A stretch of 64,000 nucleotides of DNA from Atopomonas sediminilitoris (GCF_022601735.1 NZ_JAKUMM010000002.1:372001-436000), one strand, 5' to 3'. Shown: positions 35,398 through 44,756, numbered from the stretch's first letter. Made by a program: numbers and translations. The notes: generated by a model from the letters alone, not told the origin.

Positions 35398-35468
35398 GCG
35401 AAAAAGGGAGCGAAAACGAAAAAAGGACTGAAAAAGGGACTGATTTATTTTCTTAGGCATGCCTAGTG
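35398..35468 (+). repeat. Right boundary repeats of the restriction-modification island
   Basis: A run of degenerate repeats: AAAAAGGGAG, AAAAAAGGACTG and AAAAAGGGACTGATTT (35431-35446), then the palindrome TAGGCATGCCTA (35454-35465) and GTG. The last unit matches the left boundary element (AAAAGGGGACTGATTTT plus a TAGGC...GCCTA hairpin) in sequence, order and orientation. The hairpin inner part differs in length. No coding sequence is visible from 35302 to 35481. Confidence 0.6.
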
Positions 35469-35481
35469 TGGTGCGCTGTGG

Positions 35482-36111
35482 CTATAAGTTGCCGGGCTCT
35501 GCGGTTGTTTCGGCTGGCGGTAAGCGTAGCCAACCTAAGACTTCGGGCGCTTGAATCGTCCAGCGGCCGGCTTGTTGGGTAAGCGCTAAGTTTTCGCGGG
35601 CGTTGCCGAAGGGGCCAGGGTTCTGTTGGGCAATCTCTAGGCTTGTGGCGCCCACACTGGCGATCACCGCGACGTGGCCATAGCGGTTGAGCAGCGATGG
35701 GCCAAATACCAATAAGTCATCCGCTTGCGGCGCTGTGCTGCCGCCGTTGTGAAACTGCAGCATGGCACGTTGGGTGTTCAGCTCGCCCTCGTTAAGGCGC
35801 GGGTCGAAGAAGTCTTTGGCGTGGCCGTAGGTGTCAGGCATGCGGTGGTTGTGGCGCTCGAAGTAGTAGCGCTTAACGAACTCTACGCACTGGTAGCGCA
35901 GGCCTAGGTTGTAGCCGTCTTTACTCAGGTGGCGGCCCTGCACGGTGTTGACCCCGCCGTTGTAGTAAATCGCTACGCCGTTTAGGGCGTCGAGCTGTTC
36001 GCCGACGGTATGGCGCGGGTTGAGGTTGATGCGTGTGATTGCCGCATAGCTCGCCAGCGCAAGCACTGGCAGTAGGCCGGCAATCAGCAGGGCGAGTCGG
36101 CGTTTAGTCAT
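35482..36111 (-). CDS. Membrane-anchored or exported CHAP-domain amidase/peptidase
   Basis: 209 residues. The N-terminus has a basic start and a hydrophobic segment (RLALLIAGLLPVLALASYAA) that may stay as an anchor or be cleaved. The CHAP/NlpC-type thiol hydrolase core has Cys75 in LRYQCVEFVKRYYFERH and His146 in RYGHVAVIASV, with a following polar QQNPGPFGNARENL block, resembling the amidase half of glutathionylspermidine synthetase/amidase. Possible substrates are peptidoglycan cross-links or glutathionylspermidine-like amides. A gene for an unknown exported protein starts 18 bases upstream on the same strand, so they form an operon. Confidence 0.78.
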   Translation of the reverse strand: MTKRRLALLIAGLLPVLALASYAAITRINLNPRHTVGEQLDALNGVAIYYNGGVNTVQGRHLSKDGYNLGLRYQCVEFVKRYYFERHNHRMPDTYGHAKDFFDPRLNEGELNTQRAMLQFHNGGSTAPQADDLLVFGPSLLNRYGHVAVIASVGATSLEIAQQNPGPFGNARENLALTQQAGRWTIQAPEVLGWLRLPPAETTAEPGNL

Positions 36112-36129
36112 GGGTTAGGCCGCCTGCGC

Positions 36130-36741
36130 TTAACGCGCCTTGCGCTCGTGCTCGGCAATTTCACTAAAAGCTTGGCGGTGTGCGGCTTGCGCGGCGTAAT
36201 CGCCACGCACTTCAGAGGCGTTTTTGCCGGTGAGGTTGCCACCGGTAAGCGCATCGCGGGAGAAAAGCACGGCGAACTTGCGGCCTTCTAATTCGAGATA
36301 GAGGTAGTAATAGTCTTCGGGCTTATTCGGCTCGGCAAACGCGCTGTAGGTGTAGCGGATGCGGTGGCTGAGTTGTGGTGGGTTTTGGATGACCGCACTG
36401 GTGTCGATGTCGTCATGTTCGGTGAGGTAAAACGCCTCGTTAAGCACATACGGCAGCTCGGCCAATTGTTCGGCGCTAAAGGGCTTAAGCTGGCGGCGCA
36501 GCATGGTGACGTTGCTGGCACTGCCATCGGCCTCAATGTTGCGTGGCTGGTATATGCCTTGGGTAAACCATTGGCTGGCGTCGAACATCTCCTCAACCTC
36601 GAAGCCGCCGTAATACATCATAATTTTCTTGGCCATTTCGCCTTCCTGTGCATTTAAGTAGAGCCCCGTCATGAGGCTTGCGGCTAGGGCAATGCTGCCT
36701 AGCAGAAATGCAGGGCGATGATTCACTGTTGGATTGTGCAT
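36130..36741 (-). CDS. Unknown exported or membrane-anchored protein paired with the CHAP gene
   Basis: 203 residues. An N-terminal hydrophobic segment (AFLLGSIALAASLMTGLYL) is followed by a soluble, Tyr- and Glu-rich part (KKIMMYYGGFEVEEMFDASQ, PNKPEDYYYLYLELEGRKFA). No cysteine is present after the helix, and there is no lipobox. I do not recognise the family. It lies 18 bases upstream of the CHAP gene on the same strand. An immunity, chaperone or partner role for the CHAP enzyme is possible but not shown. The pair sits between the restriction island and the tRNA gene, so it may be accessory. Confidence 0.6.
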   Translation of the reverse strand: MHNPTVNHRPAFLLGSIALAASLMTGLYLNAQEGEMAKKIMMYYGGFEVEEMFDASQWFTQGIYQPRNIEADGSASNVTMLRRQLKPFSAEQLAELPYVLNEAFYLTEHDDIDTSAVIQNPPQLSHRIRYTYSAFAEPNKPEDYYYLYLELEGRKFAVLFSRDALTGGNLTGKNASEVRGDYAAQAAHRQAFSEIAEHERKAR

Positions 36742-36847
36742 GGCTGACGTCCTTGTGCCTGAGGCTCAACATTGTGCATGCGAAGGTGTGCCGTTGGTGT
36801 GCTTGCGGTCACTGTTTGGCTGTGCGCATAAATGCGCCAGAAAGCAC

Positions 36848-36870
36848 AAAGCCGCGCAGTGCGCGGCTTT
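36848..36870 (-). terminator. Hairpin terminator after tRNA-Ile
   Basis: AAAGCCGCGC (36848-36857), three-base loop, GCGCGGCTTT (36861-36870). It starts six bases after the CCA end of the tRNA when read on the minus strand. The T tract is interrupted (CTTTGTGCTTT), but position and stem strength support termination. Confidence 0.7.
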
Positions 36871-36875
36871 AAAGG

Positions 36876-36952
36876 TGGTGGGCCCACACGGACTCGAACC
36901 GTGGACCAAAGGATTATGAGTCCTCTGCTCTAACCAACTGAGCTATAGGCCC
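36876..36952 (-). tRNA. tRNA-Ile2 (anticodon CAU, lysidine type)
   Basis: 77 bases including an encoded CCA. The cloverleaf is complete: acceptor GGGCCTA/TGGGCCC, D arm GCTC/GAGC, anticodon stem GAGGA/TCCTT with one weak pair, loop CTCATAA with CAT at 36916-36918 (plus-strand ATG), T arm CACGG/CCGTG with TTCGAGT loop. CAU could mean Met, but C4-G69 and C5-G68 in the acceptor stem, and the overall likeness to E. coli ileX, point to the isoleucine tRNA whose C34 is modified by TilS to read AUA. It lies next to the RmcA-type gene and rpoD, as I recall for Pseudomonas. Confidence 0.88.
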
Positions 36953-36968
36953 CCAGAAGGAGCGGGGA

Positions 36969-39900
36969 TTATACGGAGGGCTTTGCGCGAGTGCCAAGGG
37001 TGTTGTGTTGCTTAAGGAACTGTTCGGCAAATTGGGCGGCAGGGATTGGATGGCTGATCAGAAAGCCTTGGCTGAGTTGGCAGCCTTCGTTACGTAAGAA
37101 TTGTTCTTGCTGATGTGTTTCAACGCCTTCGGCGACCACAGTGAGGTCGAGGTTGAGGCCCAGCGCGAGTATGGCGCGGGTAATGGCGACGTCGTGTTGG
37201 TCGTGGGGTAGGCCTTGAATGAAGGCTTTGTCGATTTTAAGGGTGTCCAGCGGTAGCTGTTTGAGGTAGCGCAAGGAGGAGTGGCCGGTGCCAAAGTCAT
37301 CCAGCGCTAGCTGCACGCCGAGGGTTTTTAGTTGTTGCAGCGTGTCGAGTGTGTCGTCGGCCTGCTGCATGATGAAGCCCTCGGAGATCTCCAGCTCAAG
37401 CTGATCAGCTGGGATTTGGTAGCTGTCGAGTAGGCTGCGAATTTGCTCGACCAAGCCTGGCTGTTGCAGTTGTGCGCCAGCTAGGTTGATGGCCAGTGGG
37501 CCAAAGTGGCCGTAGGCACGATGCCATAGGGCGAGTTGTCGGCTGGCTTGCTCCATGACCCAGTCGCTGATGGGGAGAATCAAGCCGCTTTCTTCGGCCA
37601 GCGGGATGAAGTCCAGCGGGCTGATGAGGCCTTTTTCTGCGTGGTTCCAGCGGATTAGTGCTTCTGCGCCGCACAGCTGGCCATCGCTAAGGCGAGTTTT
37701 GGCTTGGTAGTACAGCTCAAACTGATTGTTCTGCAGCGCGTGATGGAGTTGATGTTCGAGTTGTACGCGACGCAGGGCTTGCTCGGTTAGCTCCTTGCTG
37801 TAGAAAGCAAAACGATTGCGGCCTTGGCGCTTGGCGCGGTACATGGCGGCGTCGGCGTGGCTGATCAGCTCGGCGACGTTGTTGCTGTCTTGAGGGTACA
37901 GGCTGATGCCAATGCTGGCGTGGAGAAAAAACTCGTGTTCATCGGCGCGTAATGGCTGGTTGAAGCAGTTCAGCAGTTTGCGCGCGGCGTGTTCGGCGTC
38001 TTGGCTGGTGCGCCGGCGCGGCAGCAGAATGATAAATTCATCGCCGCCTAGGCGGGCAAGGGTGTCGTCGTCTTCTAGCTGTTGCTGCAGTCGTTCAGCG
38101 ACGGCGCGCAGGAGGAGGTCGCCGACGGGGTGACCGAGGCTGTCATTGATGTGCTTGAAGCGGTCCAAGTCGAGGAACAGCACGGCGCCGCCTAGCGGTG
38201 TGCCTTGGGCGTTGCGCAGGGCTTGCTGCATGCGCTGCTCAAGCAGTAGGCGGTTGGGTAGTTGCGTCAGCGGGTCGTGCTGGGCGAGAAACTCAAGCCG
38301 TTGCTCGGCTTGCTTCAATGGGGTGATGTCGCTGAACACTGCGACGTAATGGCTGAGCGCGCCATGGGTGTCACGCACAGCGCTGATGTTGAGCCATTGC
38401 GGGTATTCTTCGCCGGACTTGCGCCGATTCCATAGCTCGCCTTGCCACTGCCCTTGGTCGGCAATGTGTTGCCACAGTTGCTCATAAAACTCGCTGGTGT
38501 GGCGGCCTGAGGACAGTAGCCTTGGGTTTTTGCCGAGCGCTTCTTCGCGGCTATAGCCGGTGATGCGGGTGAAGGCTTGATTGACTTGGGTGATGCGGCG
38601 CTGGGTGTCGGTCACCAAGACGGCTTCCATGGTGCTGGCAAACACAGTGGCGGCTTGGCGTAGTTCGTCCTCGAGCTGGCGTTGGGCTGTGACGTCGCGG
38701 GCGATGGTGAGCATGCAGGCGTCGCCGTTGATGGTGATTTGGCGCGCCGAAAGTAAGCAGGCGCGCAGGTCGCCGCTGAGGTGTTGGATGGACGTTTCGA
38801 AGTCGGTCACCGAGCCCTCTTGTTGCAACTGGGCTAGCATGGCTTGGCGGTCGCTGGGGTTGGCCCACAGATTCAGCGCTAAGGTGCTGCTGCGTTTGGC
38901 ATCGTCAATGGTGATGCCGGTGATGCGCTCAAAACCCTGGTTAACTTCGAGAATCTGCCCGTCGCGCAGGCGCGTGAGGACTAAGCCATCGGGGCTGCTG
39001 TGAAAGGCTTTGGAGAACATTTCTTGCGAGAGCTGGATGTCGCGCTCGACATGTCGCAGCACGGTGACATCGCGCATCACGACAGTGAGTTGTGCGTCGG
39101 TATCAGGCAGATCCAGAGGGCTGGCGGAGATCAATACATCCACACGCTCACCTTGGCGCGTGATGAGGTGGGTCTCTAAGTTGTTGATGGTTTGCTGTTG
39201 CTCGATCAGTTTGAGGATTTTCAAGCCGGTTTCAGGCTCGCCCCAGAGACCCAGTTCGCCTGGGGTTTTTTCGATTAGTTCGCGCATATTCCAGCCGAGA
39301 CGCTGTTCAAGCGCAGGGTTGGCCATTAATACGCGCCCATCATTGCGGCGGCACACGACCAGCATGTCGGGGCAATGCTCAAACACGGCGGCAAACCGCG
39401 CTTGGGAGGTTTGTCTAGCGATGTCGGCACTGCGACTGGCGTGGATGTTGATCAGTAAGCCGCGGCGCAGGCTCTGCTGGCCTTCTTGTATGACGGTGGT
39501 GATTTCATGCACCCAGCAGGGGTGGCCCTTGTGGTCGAGCAGGCGATATTCCAGCGTGTGGGCGAGACCGGCTTGGGTGCGGTTACGGGTTTCTTGCAGT
39601 ACGCGGCTGGCGTCATCGGGGTGTAGGCGGCTTTCCCAGAAGCCCGTTTGCAGCCATGCGCTGGTTTCGAAGCCGAGCAGGGCTTCAGCCTGCGGGGAGA
39701 CATAGCGAAACTTCCAGCTAGGCAGTTCCATTTCCCACGATATGGCAGACAGGCCTTCGACCAGTGCTTGGTATTGCTGCATGTTGTGGCTGATGACATG
39801 GGCCATGGCCTGACGTTGTTGGGCGTCGCGATATAACCGTCGATTGTTCCGCCATAAATACAGCGCCACGATCAATATGCCCAGTAGCGCGAGTAACGCG

Positions 39901-40733
39901 AAGAGTGTGCGTTGTTGCCACAGGCTGTCTTCGGCCAGGCGTGCACCGAGCCATGGCTCTTGCAGCGCTTCGTGGGTGTCGGCCGGCATCTGGCTAAAAA
40001 TTTTGTTAAGGATGCCCGGCAGCAGGCTGTTCTTGGGCGTGGCCATGCTGAGTGAGTAGCGCCAGCTCAGTTGTCCGCTGCGTTGAATGTTGCTGAGGCC
40101 TAAGTGATGCAGCGCCCAATTGCTGGAGGCCAAGTCGTTCACCGCAGCATCAATTTGTCCCAGAGCGAGTGCGCTCAGTAGGCTACCGACATCCGCAAAG
40201 GGGTAAAGGTTGAGCGCGGGTTTAATCGCGGCAAGACGCTCGTGGGGCATGTAATCGCGAATCACCCCAACTTTGAGTTTTGCTAGGGCCTTAAGGTTGT
40301 GCGGTTGCGGGCCTTGTTGGCGGCTCAAAATAATTACGGGGTATTCAATATAAGGCTGGCTAAAGCTCAGGTATTGCTCGCGCTCGGCGCTGCGCACAAT
40401 GCCGGCCAGTACTTGCACGCGGTTGTCTCTGGCTAGCTGCAGCGTATGGCTCCAGTTGTTGCTGGGAACCAAATTAATAGTGGCACCGACTTGGGTGGCG
40501 GCATGCCGTAGGTAGTCGGCCGCTAAGCCCAGATGCTGGCCTTGTTCAACGTACTCAAAGGGTGGCCAGTAGGGGTCGCTGGCTACTTGCCAGACAGGGT
40601 TTTGCTGTAGCCATTGACGCTCGGCTGCAGTGAATACAGGGGGCTCTTGTGCGGCGGCGGGGTTGGCGTGCAGTAGAAGAACCAAGCCCAGACTTGACGC
40701 CAGATTGAGGCAAAGTGATTGCCAGAAACGCAT
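36969..40733 (-). CDS. RmcA-type cyclic-di-GMP enzyme: binding domain, PAS repeats, GGDEF, EAL
   Basis: 1254 residues. Order: signal peptide, periplasmic SBP_bac_3 domain (about 30-265), membrane helix (LFALLALLGILIVALYLW, about 275-292), about four PAS domains (PAS motif residues such as GYSREEALGKNPRLLSSGRH), GGDEF at 896-900 (RLGGDEFIIL), EAL at 1024-1026 (GAEALIRWN). Both active sites look intact, including DDFGTGHSSLRYLKQLPLDT and ELEISEG in the EAL part. It probably makes or breaks c-di-GMP in response to a periplasmic ligand and a PAS cofactor; in P. aeruginosa RmcA senses redox state and mainly degrades c-di-GMP. It lies beside rpoD and a tRNA gene, the same place as RmcA. Confidence 0.9.
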   Translation of the reverse strand: MRFWQSLCLNLASSLGLVLLLHANPAAAQEPPVFTAAERQWLQQNPVWQVASDPYWPPFEYVEQGQHLGLAADYLRHAATQVGATINLVPSNNWSHTLQLARDNRVQVLAGIVRSAEREQYLSFSQPYIEYPVIILSRQQGPQPHNLKALAKLKVGVIRDYMPHERLAAIKPALNLYPFADVGSLLSALALGQIDAAVNDLASSNWALHHLGLSNIQRSGQLSWRYSLSMATPKNSLLPGILNKIFSQMPADTHEALQEPWLGARLAEDSLWQQRTLFALLALLGILIVALYLWRNNRRLYRDAQQRQAMAHVISHNMQQYQALVEGLSAISWEMELPSWKFRYVSPQAEALLGFETSAWLQTGFWESRLHPDDASRVLQETRNRTQAGLAHTLEYRLLDHKGHPCWVHEITTVIQEGQQSLRRGLLINIHASRSADIARQTSQARFAAVFEHCPDMLVVCRRNDGRVLMANPALEQRLGWNMRELIEKTPGELGLWGEPETGLKILKLIEQQQTINNLETHLITRQGERVDVLISASPLDLPDTDAQLTVVMRDVTVLRHVERDIQLSQEMFSKAFHSSPDGLVLTRLRDGQILEVNQGFERITGITIDDAKRSSTLALNLWANPSDRQAMLAQLQQEGSVTDFETSIQHLSGDLRACLLSARQITINGDACMLTIARDVTAQRQLEDELRQAATVFASTMEAVLVTDTQRRITQVNQAFTRITGYSREEALGKNPRLLSSGRHTSEFYEQLWQHIADQGQWQGELWNRRKSGEEYPQWLNISAVRDTHGALSHYVAVFSDITPLKQAEQRLEFLAQHDPLTQLPNRLLLEQRMQQALRNAQGTPLGGAVLFLDLDRFKHINDSLGHPVGDLLLRAVAERLQQQLEDDDTLARLGGDEFIILLPRRRTSQDAEHAARKLLNCFNQPLRADEHEFFLHASIGISLYPQDSNNVAELISHADAAMYRAKRQGRNRFAFYSKELTEQALRRVQLEHQLHHALQNNQFELYYQAKTRLSDGQLCGAEALIRWNHAEKGLISPLDFIPLAEESGLILPISDWVMEQASRQLALWHRAYGHFGPLAINLAGAQLQQPGLVEQIRSLLDSYQIPADQLELEISEGFIMQQADDTLDTLQQLKTLGVQLALDDFGTGHSSLRYLKQLPLDTLKIDKAFIQGLPHDQHDVAITRAILALGLNLDLTVVAEGVETHQQEQFLRNEGCQLSQGFLISHPIPAAQFAEQFLKQHNTLGTRAKPSV

Positions 40734-40778
40734 CAGTCACTCCTTATCTAATGCTTGGAGTCTAGTCGCCCGCACAGC

Positions 40779-40808
40779 AAAACGCCCAGTCGAAACTGGG
40801 CGTTTTTT
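40779..40808 (-). terminator. Rho-independent terminator of rpoD
   Basis: AAAACGCCCAGT (40779-40790), CGAA loop, ACTGGGCGTTTT (40795-40806). The stem is 12 bp and has a T run on both strands, so it can work in both directions. It lies 16 bases after the rpoD stop and before the RmcA-type gene. Confidence 0.88.
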
Positions 40809-40824
40809 GTTGCAGCGGCTGAGC

Positions 40825-42669
40825 TTATTCGTCGAGGAATGAGCGCAGGTGATCGGAGCGCGAAGGATGGCGCAGCTTGCGCAGGGCCTTGGCTTCAATC
40901 TGGCGGATACGCTCACGCGTCACATCGAACTGCTTACCAACCTCCTCAAGGGTGTGGTCGGTATTCATGTCGATGCCAAAACGCATGCGCAGCACTTTGG
41001 CTTCGCGCGCGGTTAGGCCGCCGAGAACATCGCGAGTCGCTTCTTTGAGGCTCTCAATGGTGGCGACATCGATCGGCAGCTGCATGGTGCTGTCTTCGAT
41101 GAAGTCACCCAGATGCGAGTCTTCGTCGTCGCCGATCGGGGTTTCCATGGAGATCGGCTCTTTAGCGATCTTCAATACCTTGCGGATTTTGTCCTCAGGC
41201 ATTTCCATGCGCTCGCCCAACTCTTCCGGTGTCGGCTCGCGACCCATTTCCTGCAGCATTTGGCGGGAAATACGGTTGAGCTTGTTGATCGTTTCGATCA
41301 TGTGCACTGGAATACGAATGGTGCGGGCTTGGTCGGCAATTGAGCGGGTAATCGCCTGACGAATCCACCACGTGGCATACGTTGAGAACTTGTAACCGCG
41401 ACGGTATTCGAACTTGTCCACCGCCTTCATCAGGCCGATGTTGCCTTCCTGAATCAAATCGAGGAACTGCAGGCCGCGGTTGGTGTACTTCTTGGCAATC
41501 GAGATCACCAAGCGCAGGTTGGCCTCAACCATTTCCTTCTTCGCGCGCAAGGCTTTGGCTTCGCCAATCGACATGCGGCGGTTGATGTCTTTGATCTGCG
41601 CGATGGTCAGCGTGGCTTCATCTTGCATTTCGAGCAGACGTTGCTGGCAGCGGACTATTTCGTCACGGCGAGCGCTTAACGCCTCGGCGTACTTGGGCTT
41701 GCCTTTGAGCACGCCGTCGACCCACTTCAGATCGGTTTCGTTGCCGGGGAAGCTGCCAAGGAAATCACCGCGCGGCATGCGGGCATCACGCACGCACAGC
41801 TGCATGATGGCGCGCTCTTGCTCGCGAATGCGATTGAGTGAGCCGCGCACGAAAGCAATCAGAGCTTCGTACTGCTTAGGCGCCAGCTTGATCGGCATGA
41901 ATAAGGTGCCGAGCAGCTCTTGAGCTTCGATGAACTTGGCTGAGTCGCGCTTGTGCTTTTTCAGCAGCTTTTGCACCGCAGCCAGTTGTTCGGCGACCGC
42001 ACCGAAGCGCAGCTTGGCTTCTTCAGGGTCTGGCCCGTCAGTGCCGCTGTCATCGTCATCATCATCGCTGTCGTCGTCATCGTCGTCATCGCTGTCGTCG
42101 CTGTCGTCGTCTTTGCTGGCGCTGTCGTCGTCGCTGCTGGCGGCGCTGGGCTCGCCATCATCGGGATCGATGTAGCCGATGAACAGGTCGGTCAGGCGAC
42201 CGCCTTCTTCAAGCAGGCGATTGAATTCGGCCAGTACGCCCTCGATGGTGCCGGGGAACATGGCAATAGAGCACATGACCTCGCGGATACCTTCTTCGAT
42301 GCGCTTGGCGATCACGATTTCGCCTTCGCGGGTCAGCAGTTCCACGGTGCCCATCTCGCGCATGTACATGCGCACGGGGTCAGTGGTGCGACCGGCTTCG
42401 GTTTCGACAGCGGCCAGGGCGGCGGCAGCTTCTTCTGCGGCGGATTCGTCCGTGTCGGACTCGGCCATCAGCAGGGTGTCGGCATCGGGCGTGTTTTCGT
42501 AAACAGTGATCCCCATGTCGTTGATCATGCGAATGATGTCTTCGACCTGTTCCGGATCGGAAATATCGTCCGGCAGGTGATCGTTCACTTCGGCATAGGT
42601 CAGATAGCCTTGTTCGCGGCCACGACTAATGAGTTCTTTGAGACGGGATTGTTGAGCTTTTACGGACAT
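40825..42669 (-). CDS. rpoD: Primary sigma factor RpoD (sigma-70)
   Basis: 614 residues, normal for Pseudomonas. Region 1.1 is at the N-terminus ([20 protein letters not shown]), 1.2 at [21 protein letters not shown], the non-conserved acidic region at about 173-215 (long Asp/Ser runs), region 2 at [20 protein letters not shown] then [20 protein letters not shown], region 3, and region 4 at [20 protein letters not shown] with the -35-binding helix, ending DHLRSFLDE. It directs core RNA polymerase to housekeeping promoters. It lies downstream of dnaG and rpsU, the macromolecular-synthesis operon of bacteria. Confidence 0.97.
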   Translation of the reverse strand: MSVKAQQSRLKELISRGREQGYLTYAEVNDHLPDDISDPEQVEDIIRMINDMGITVYENTPDADTLLMAESDTDESAAEEAAAALAAVETEAGRTTDPVRMYMREMGTVELLTREGEIVIAKRIEEGIREVMCSIAMFPGTIEGVLAEFNRLLEEGGRLTDLFIGYIDPDDGEPSAASSDDDSASKDDDSDDSDDDDDDDSDDDDDDSGTDGPDPEEAKLRFGAVAEQLAAVQKLLKKHKRDSAKFIEAQELLGTLFMPIKLAPKQYEALIAFVRGSLNRIREQERAIMQLCVRDARMPRGDFLGSFPGNETDLKWVDGVLKGKPKYAEALSARRDEIVRCQQRLLEMQDEATLTIAQIKDINRRMSIGEAKALRAKKEMVEANLRLVISIAKKYTNRGLQFLDLIQEGNIGLMKAVDKFEYRRGYKFSTYATWWIRQAITRSIADQARTIRIPVHMIETINKLNRISRQMLQEMGREPTPEELGERMEMPEDKIRKVLKIAKEPISMETPIGDDEDSHLGDFIEDSTMQLPIDVATIESLKEATRDVLGGLTAREAKVLRMRFGIDMNTDHTLEEVGKQFDVTRERIRQIEAKALRKLRHPSRSDHLRSFLDE

Positions 42670-42746
42670 GTCGACCCTTTGCGAGGCAAGTCAAGGGTGA
42701 AGAAACAAGCTGGCCATTATATCGCCAAGCGTGGGTGAATTGCCAG

Positions 42747-44657
42747 TCACGCCTCGGGGGGCGGCTGGCTTTTGCGACTTAAGAGTAGACGCAGTTCGTC
42801 TTTGTGCGCGTCACTTAGGCCATTTTCACGTGATTGCTGCAGCAGTTGCGCGATGCGTTTATCGCGTTGTTGTTGCAGCAAGTGTTGCAAGCTATCGAGA
42901 AACTGTTGGCGCTGGTTGTCGCCATTGATCAGCCATTCGCGCTGGGCGAGGGCGCTCAGTAGCTTGCCTTGTTCGGTGCCGTGCCAGCGTGCCAGCAGGT
43001 GCACAGTGGTTTGTTCGGGGTGCTTGCGCAGCGACTCTAGGAGGGCGGCCAGCAGTTGTGAATAGCTGTCTTCGCCGCTCGTTAGGGCTTGGGTGTCGCC
43101 GGCCTCTTGCGCCAGTTCTGGGTGGAGCAGCAAGCAGCGTAACGCGCCCAGCAGAGGCGGCTCTACCGCAACGGCTACGCGTGGTGGCGGGTCTTTGCGC
43201 CAGTTTTTTTTGCCAAACTTATCGCTGTTCCACGGTTTGCGCGGCTTATCGGTGTTGGCGATGTGCGCGCTGGCGTCGGCGTAAGGCGGCGGGCCGCTGT
43301 CTTCTTGGTTGTTGAAGTAGTCGCCGGGGTAGTCGTGCTCGCTGGCGGCGGGGGCGGCGATTGCTAAGCTGGCGCTGTCGAGGCCGGTCAGTTCGCTGAC
43401 GCGTTTGAGCATCAGGCTGCGCAGTTTTTCGCCCGGCACTTTGGCCAGCAGTGGCGCGGCGAGCGTGGCGAAGTGTGCTTTGCCTTCCAGGCTTTTGGGG
43501 TCGGCTTCGTGGCTGAGTTGCTGAAAGAAGTAGTCAGCCAGCGGCATGGCGTGTTGCACGATGCGCGCTTGAAAGGCGTCGAGGCCTTCGGCGCGGATCA
43601 GGGTGTCGGGGTCTTCACCTTCAGGCAAAAACAAAAAACGCACTTTGCGCCCGTCTTCCAAGGTGGGAAGGGCGGACTCTAAAGCGCGCCAGGCGGCGGC
43701 GCGGCCAGCTTTGTCGCCGTCAAAGCAGAACAGTATCTGCGGCACGAGGCGGAACATGCGCTTGAGGTGTTCTTCGCTGGTGGCGGTGCCGAGGGTGGCG
43801 ACGCCGTTGCGGATGCCTTGTTGGGCGAGGGCGATGACGTCCATATAGCCTTCCACCACGATCAGCTCATTGAGTTGGCGATTGTGCTGGCGTGCTTCGA
43901 ACAGGCCGTAGAGTTCTTGGCCTTTATGGAAGACGGGGGTCTCAGGCGAGTTGAGGTACTTGGGTTTGTCGTCGCCCAATACGCGACCGCCAAAGGCAAT
44001 CACGCGGCCGCGGCTGTCACGAATGGGGAAGATGATGCGGTCGCGAAAGCGGTCATAGCGGCGGCCGCTGTCGGGGTTTTCGACCACGAGCCCCGCATCA
44101 ATCAGGGCTTTTTGCTGCAAGCTGTCACCGCCCAGGTGTTGGCCGAGGTTGTCCCAGCCGGGCGGGGCAAAACCTACGCCGAAGTCGCGGGCGATTTCGC
44201 CGCTCAGGCCGCGCTTCTTGAGGTATTCCACGGCTTTGCTTCTGGCGGGGTGGTTGCGCAGGGCTTGCTTGTAGAACTGGTTGGCGGCTTCGAGCAGTGG
44301 GTACAGCGGTGAGTCTTTTGGCTCGCGGCGTTGCTGTGGTTGGCCTGGGCGGGTGTCTTCACGGACAACTTCAAGGCCGGCGCGGCGGGCGAGATCTTCC
44401 ACGGCCTCGGGAAAAGGCAGGTGGTCGTGCTCCATCAAAAAGCTCAGCGCATTACCGCCGGCACCGCAGCCGAAGCAGTAGTAGAACTGTTTGTCTGGGC
44501 TGACGCTAAATGACGGTGTTTTTTCGTTGTGGAACGGGCAGCGGGCGCTGTAGTTCTTGCCGGCTTTTTTTAGCTGGATGCGCGAGCCCACCACTTCGAC
44601 AATGTCAATGCGGTCGAGCAAATCATCCACGAAGCGTTGCGGAATCAAGCCAGCCAT
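42747..44657 (-). CDS. dnaG: DNA primase DnaG
   Basis: 636 residues. The N-terminal CHC2 zinc finger is CPFHNEKTPSFSVSPDKQFY then YCFGCGAGGN. The TOPRIM catalytic domain has the Glu of LIVVEGYMDVIALAQQGIRN and Asp residues of FCFDGDKAGRAAAW, and a RNA-polymerase block FRDRIIFPIRDSRGRVIAFGG. The C-terminal part (about 490-636) contacts DnaB. It makes RNA primers at the replication fork. It sits between rpsU and rpoD. The GatB/YqeY gene that usually lies between dnaG and rpsU in Pseudomonas is absent; only 171 bases with a hairpin separate them. Confidence 0.97.
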   Translation of the reverse strand: MAGLIPQRFVDDLLDRIDIVEVVGSRIQLKKAGKNYSARCPFHNEKTPSFSVSPDKQFYYCFGCGAGGNALSFLMEHDHLPFPEAVEDLARRAGLEVVREDTRPGQPQQRREPKDSPLYPLLEAANQFYKQALRNHPARSKAVEYLKKRGLSGEIARDFGVGFAPPGWDNLGQHLGGDSLQQKALIDAGLVVENPDSGRRYDRFRDRIIFPIRDSRGRVIAFGGRVLGDDKPKYLNSPETPVFHKGQELYGLFEARQHNRQLNELIVVEGYMDVIALAQQGIRNGVATLGTATSEEHLKRMFRLVPQILFCFDGDKAGRAAAWRALESALPTLEDGRKVRFLFLPEGEDPDTLIRAEGLDAFQARIVQHAMPLADYFFQQLSHEADPKSLEGKAHFATLAAPLLAKVPGEKLRSLMLKRVSELTGLDSASLAIAAPAASEHDYPGDYFNNQEDSGPPPYADASAHIANTDKPRKPWNSDKFGKKNWRKDPPPRVAVAVEPPLLGALRCLLLHPELAQEAGDTQALTSGEDSYSQLLAALLESLRKHPEQTTVHLLARWHGTEQGKLLSALAQREWLINGDNQRQQFLDSLQHLLQQQRDKRIAQLLQQSRENGLSDAHKDELRLLLSRKSQPPPEA

Positions 44658-44714
44658 GGGGTGTTAGCGGTTCCGGCAAAAAAGTCGGGTGGAGTAGTGG
44701 TGTGCGATAAACGC

Positions 44715-44756
44715 AAAACGCAACCCGTAATCGACTGATGTCGCGGGTTGCGTTTT
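44715..44756 (-). terminator. Hairpin between rpsU and dnaG
   Basis: AAAACGCAACCCG (44715-44727) and CGGGTTGCGTTTT (44744-44756) form a 13-bp stem with a 16-base loop, T run on both strands. It lies 72 bases after the rpsU stop. In E. coli a terminator between rpsU and dnaG limits dnaG expression relative to rpsU, and the same role is likely here. Confidence 0.85.

Noticed and set aside
36876..36952. Elongator tRNA-Met
   Set aside because: The CAT anticodon fits, but the C4-G69 and C5-G68 acceptor pairs and overall sequence resemble tRNA-Ile2 rather than the elongator Met tRNA.
41953..42738. A long open frame of about 260 codons opposite rpoD on the plus strand
   Set aside because: It is the mirror of the acidic and Ala-rich codons of rpoD. 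Its translation is Val/Ala-rich with no family match, and rpoD is certain.
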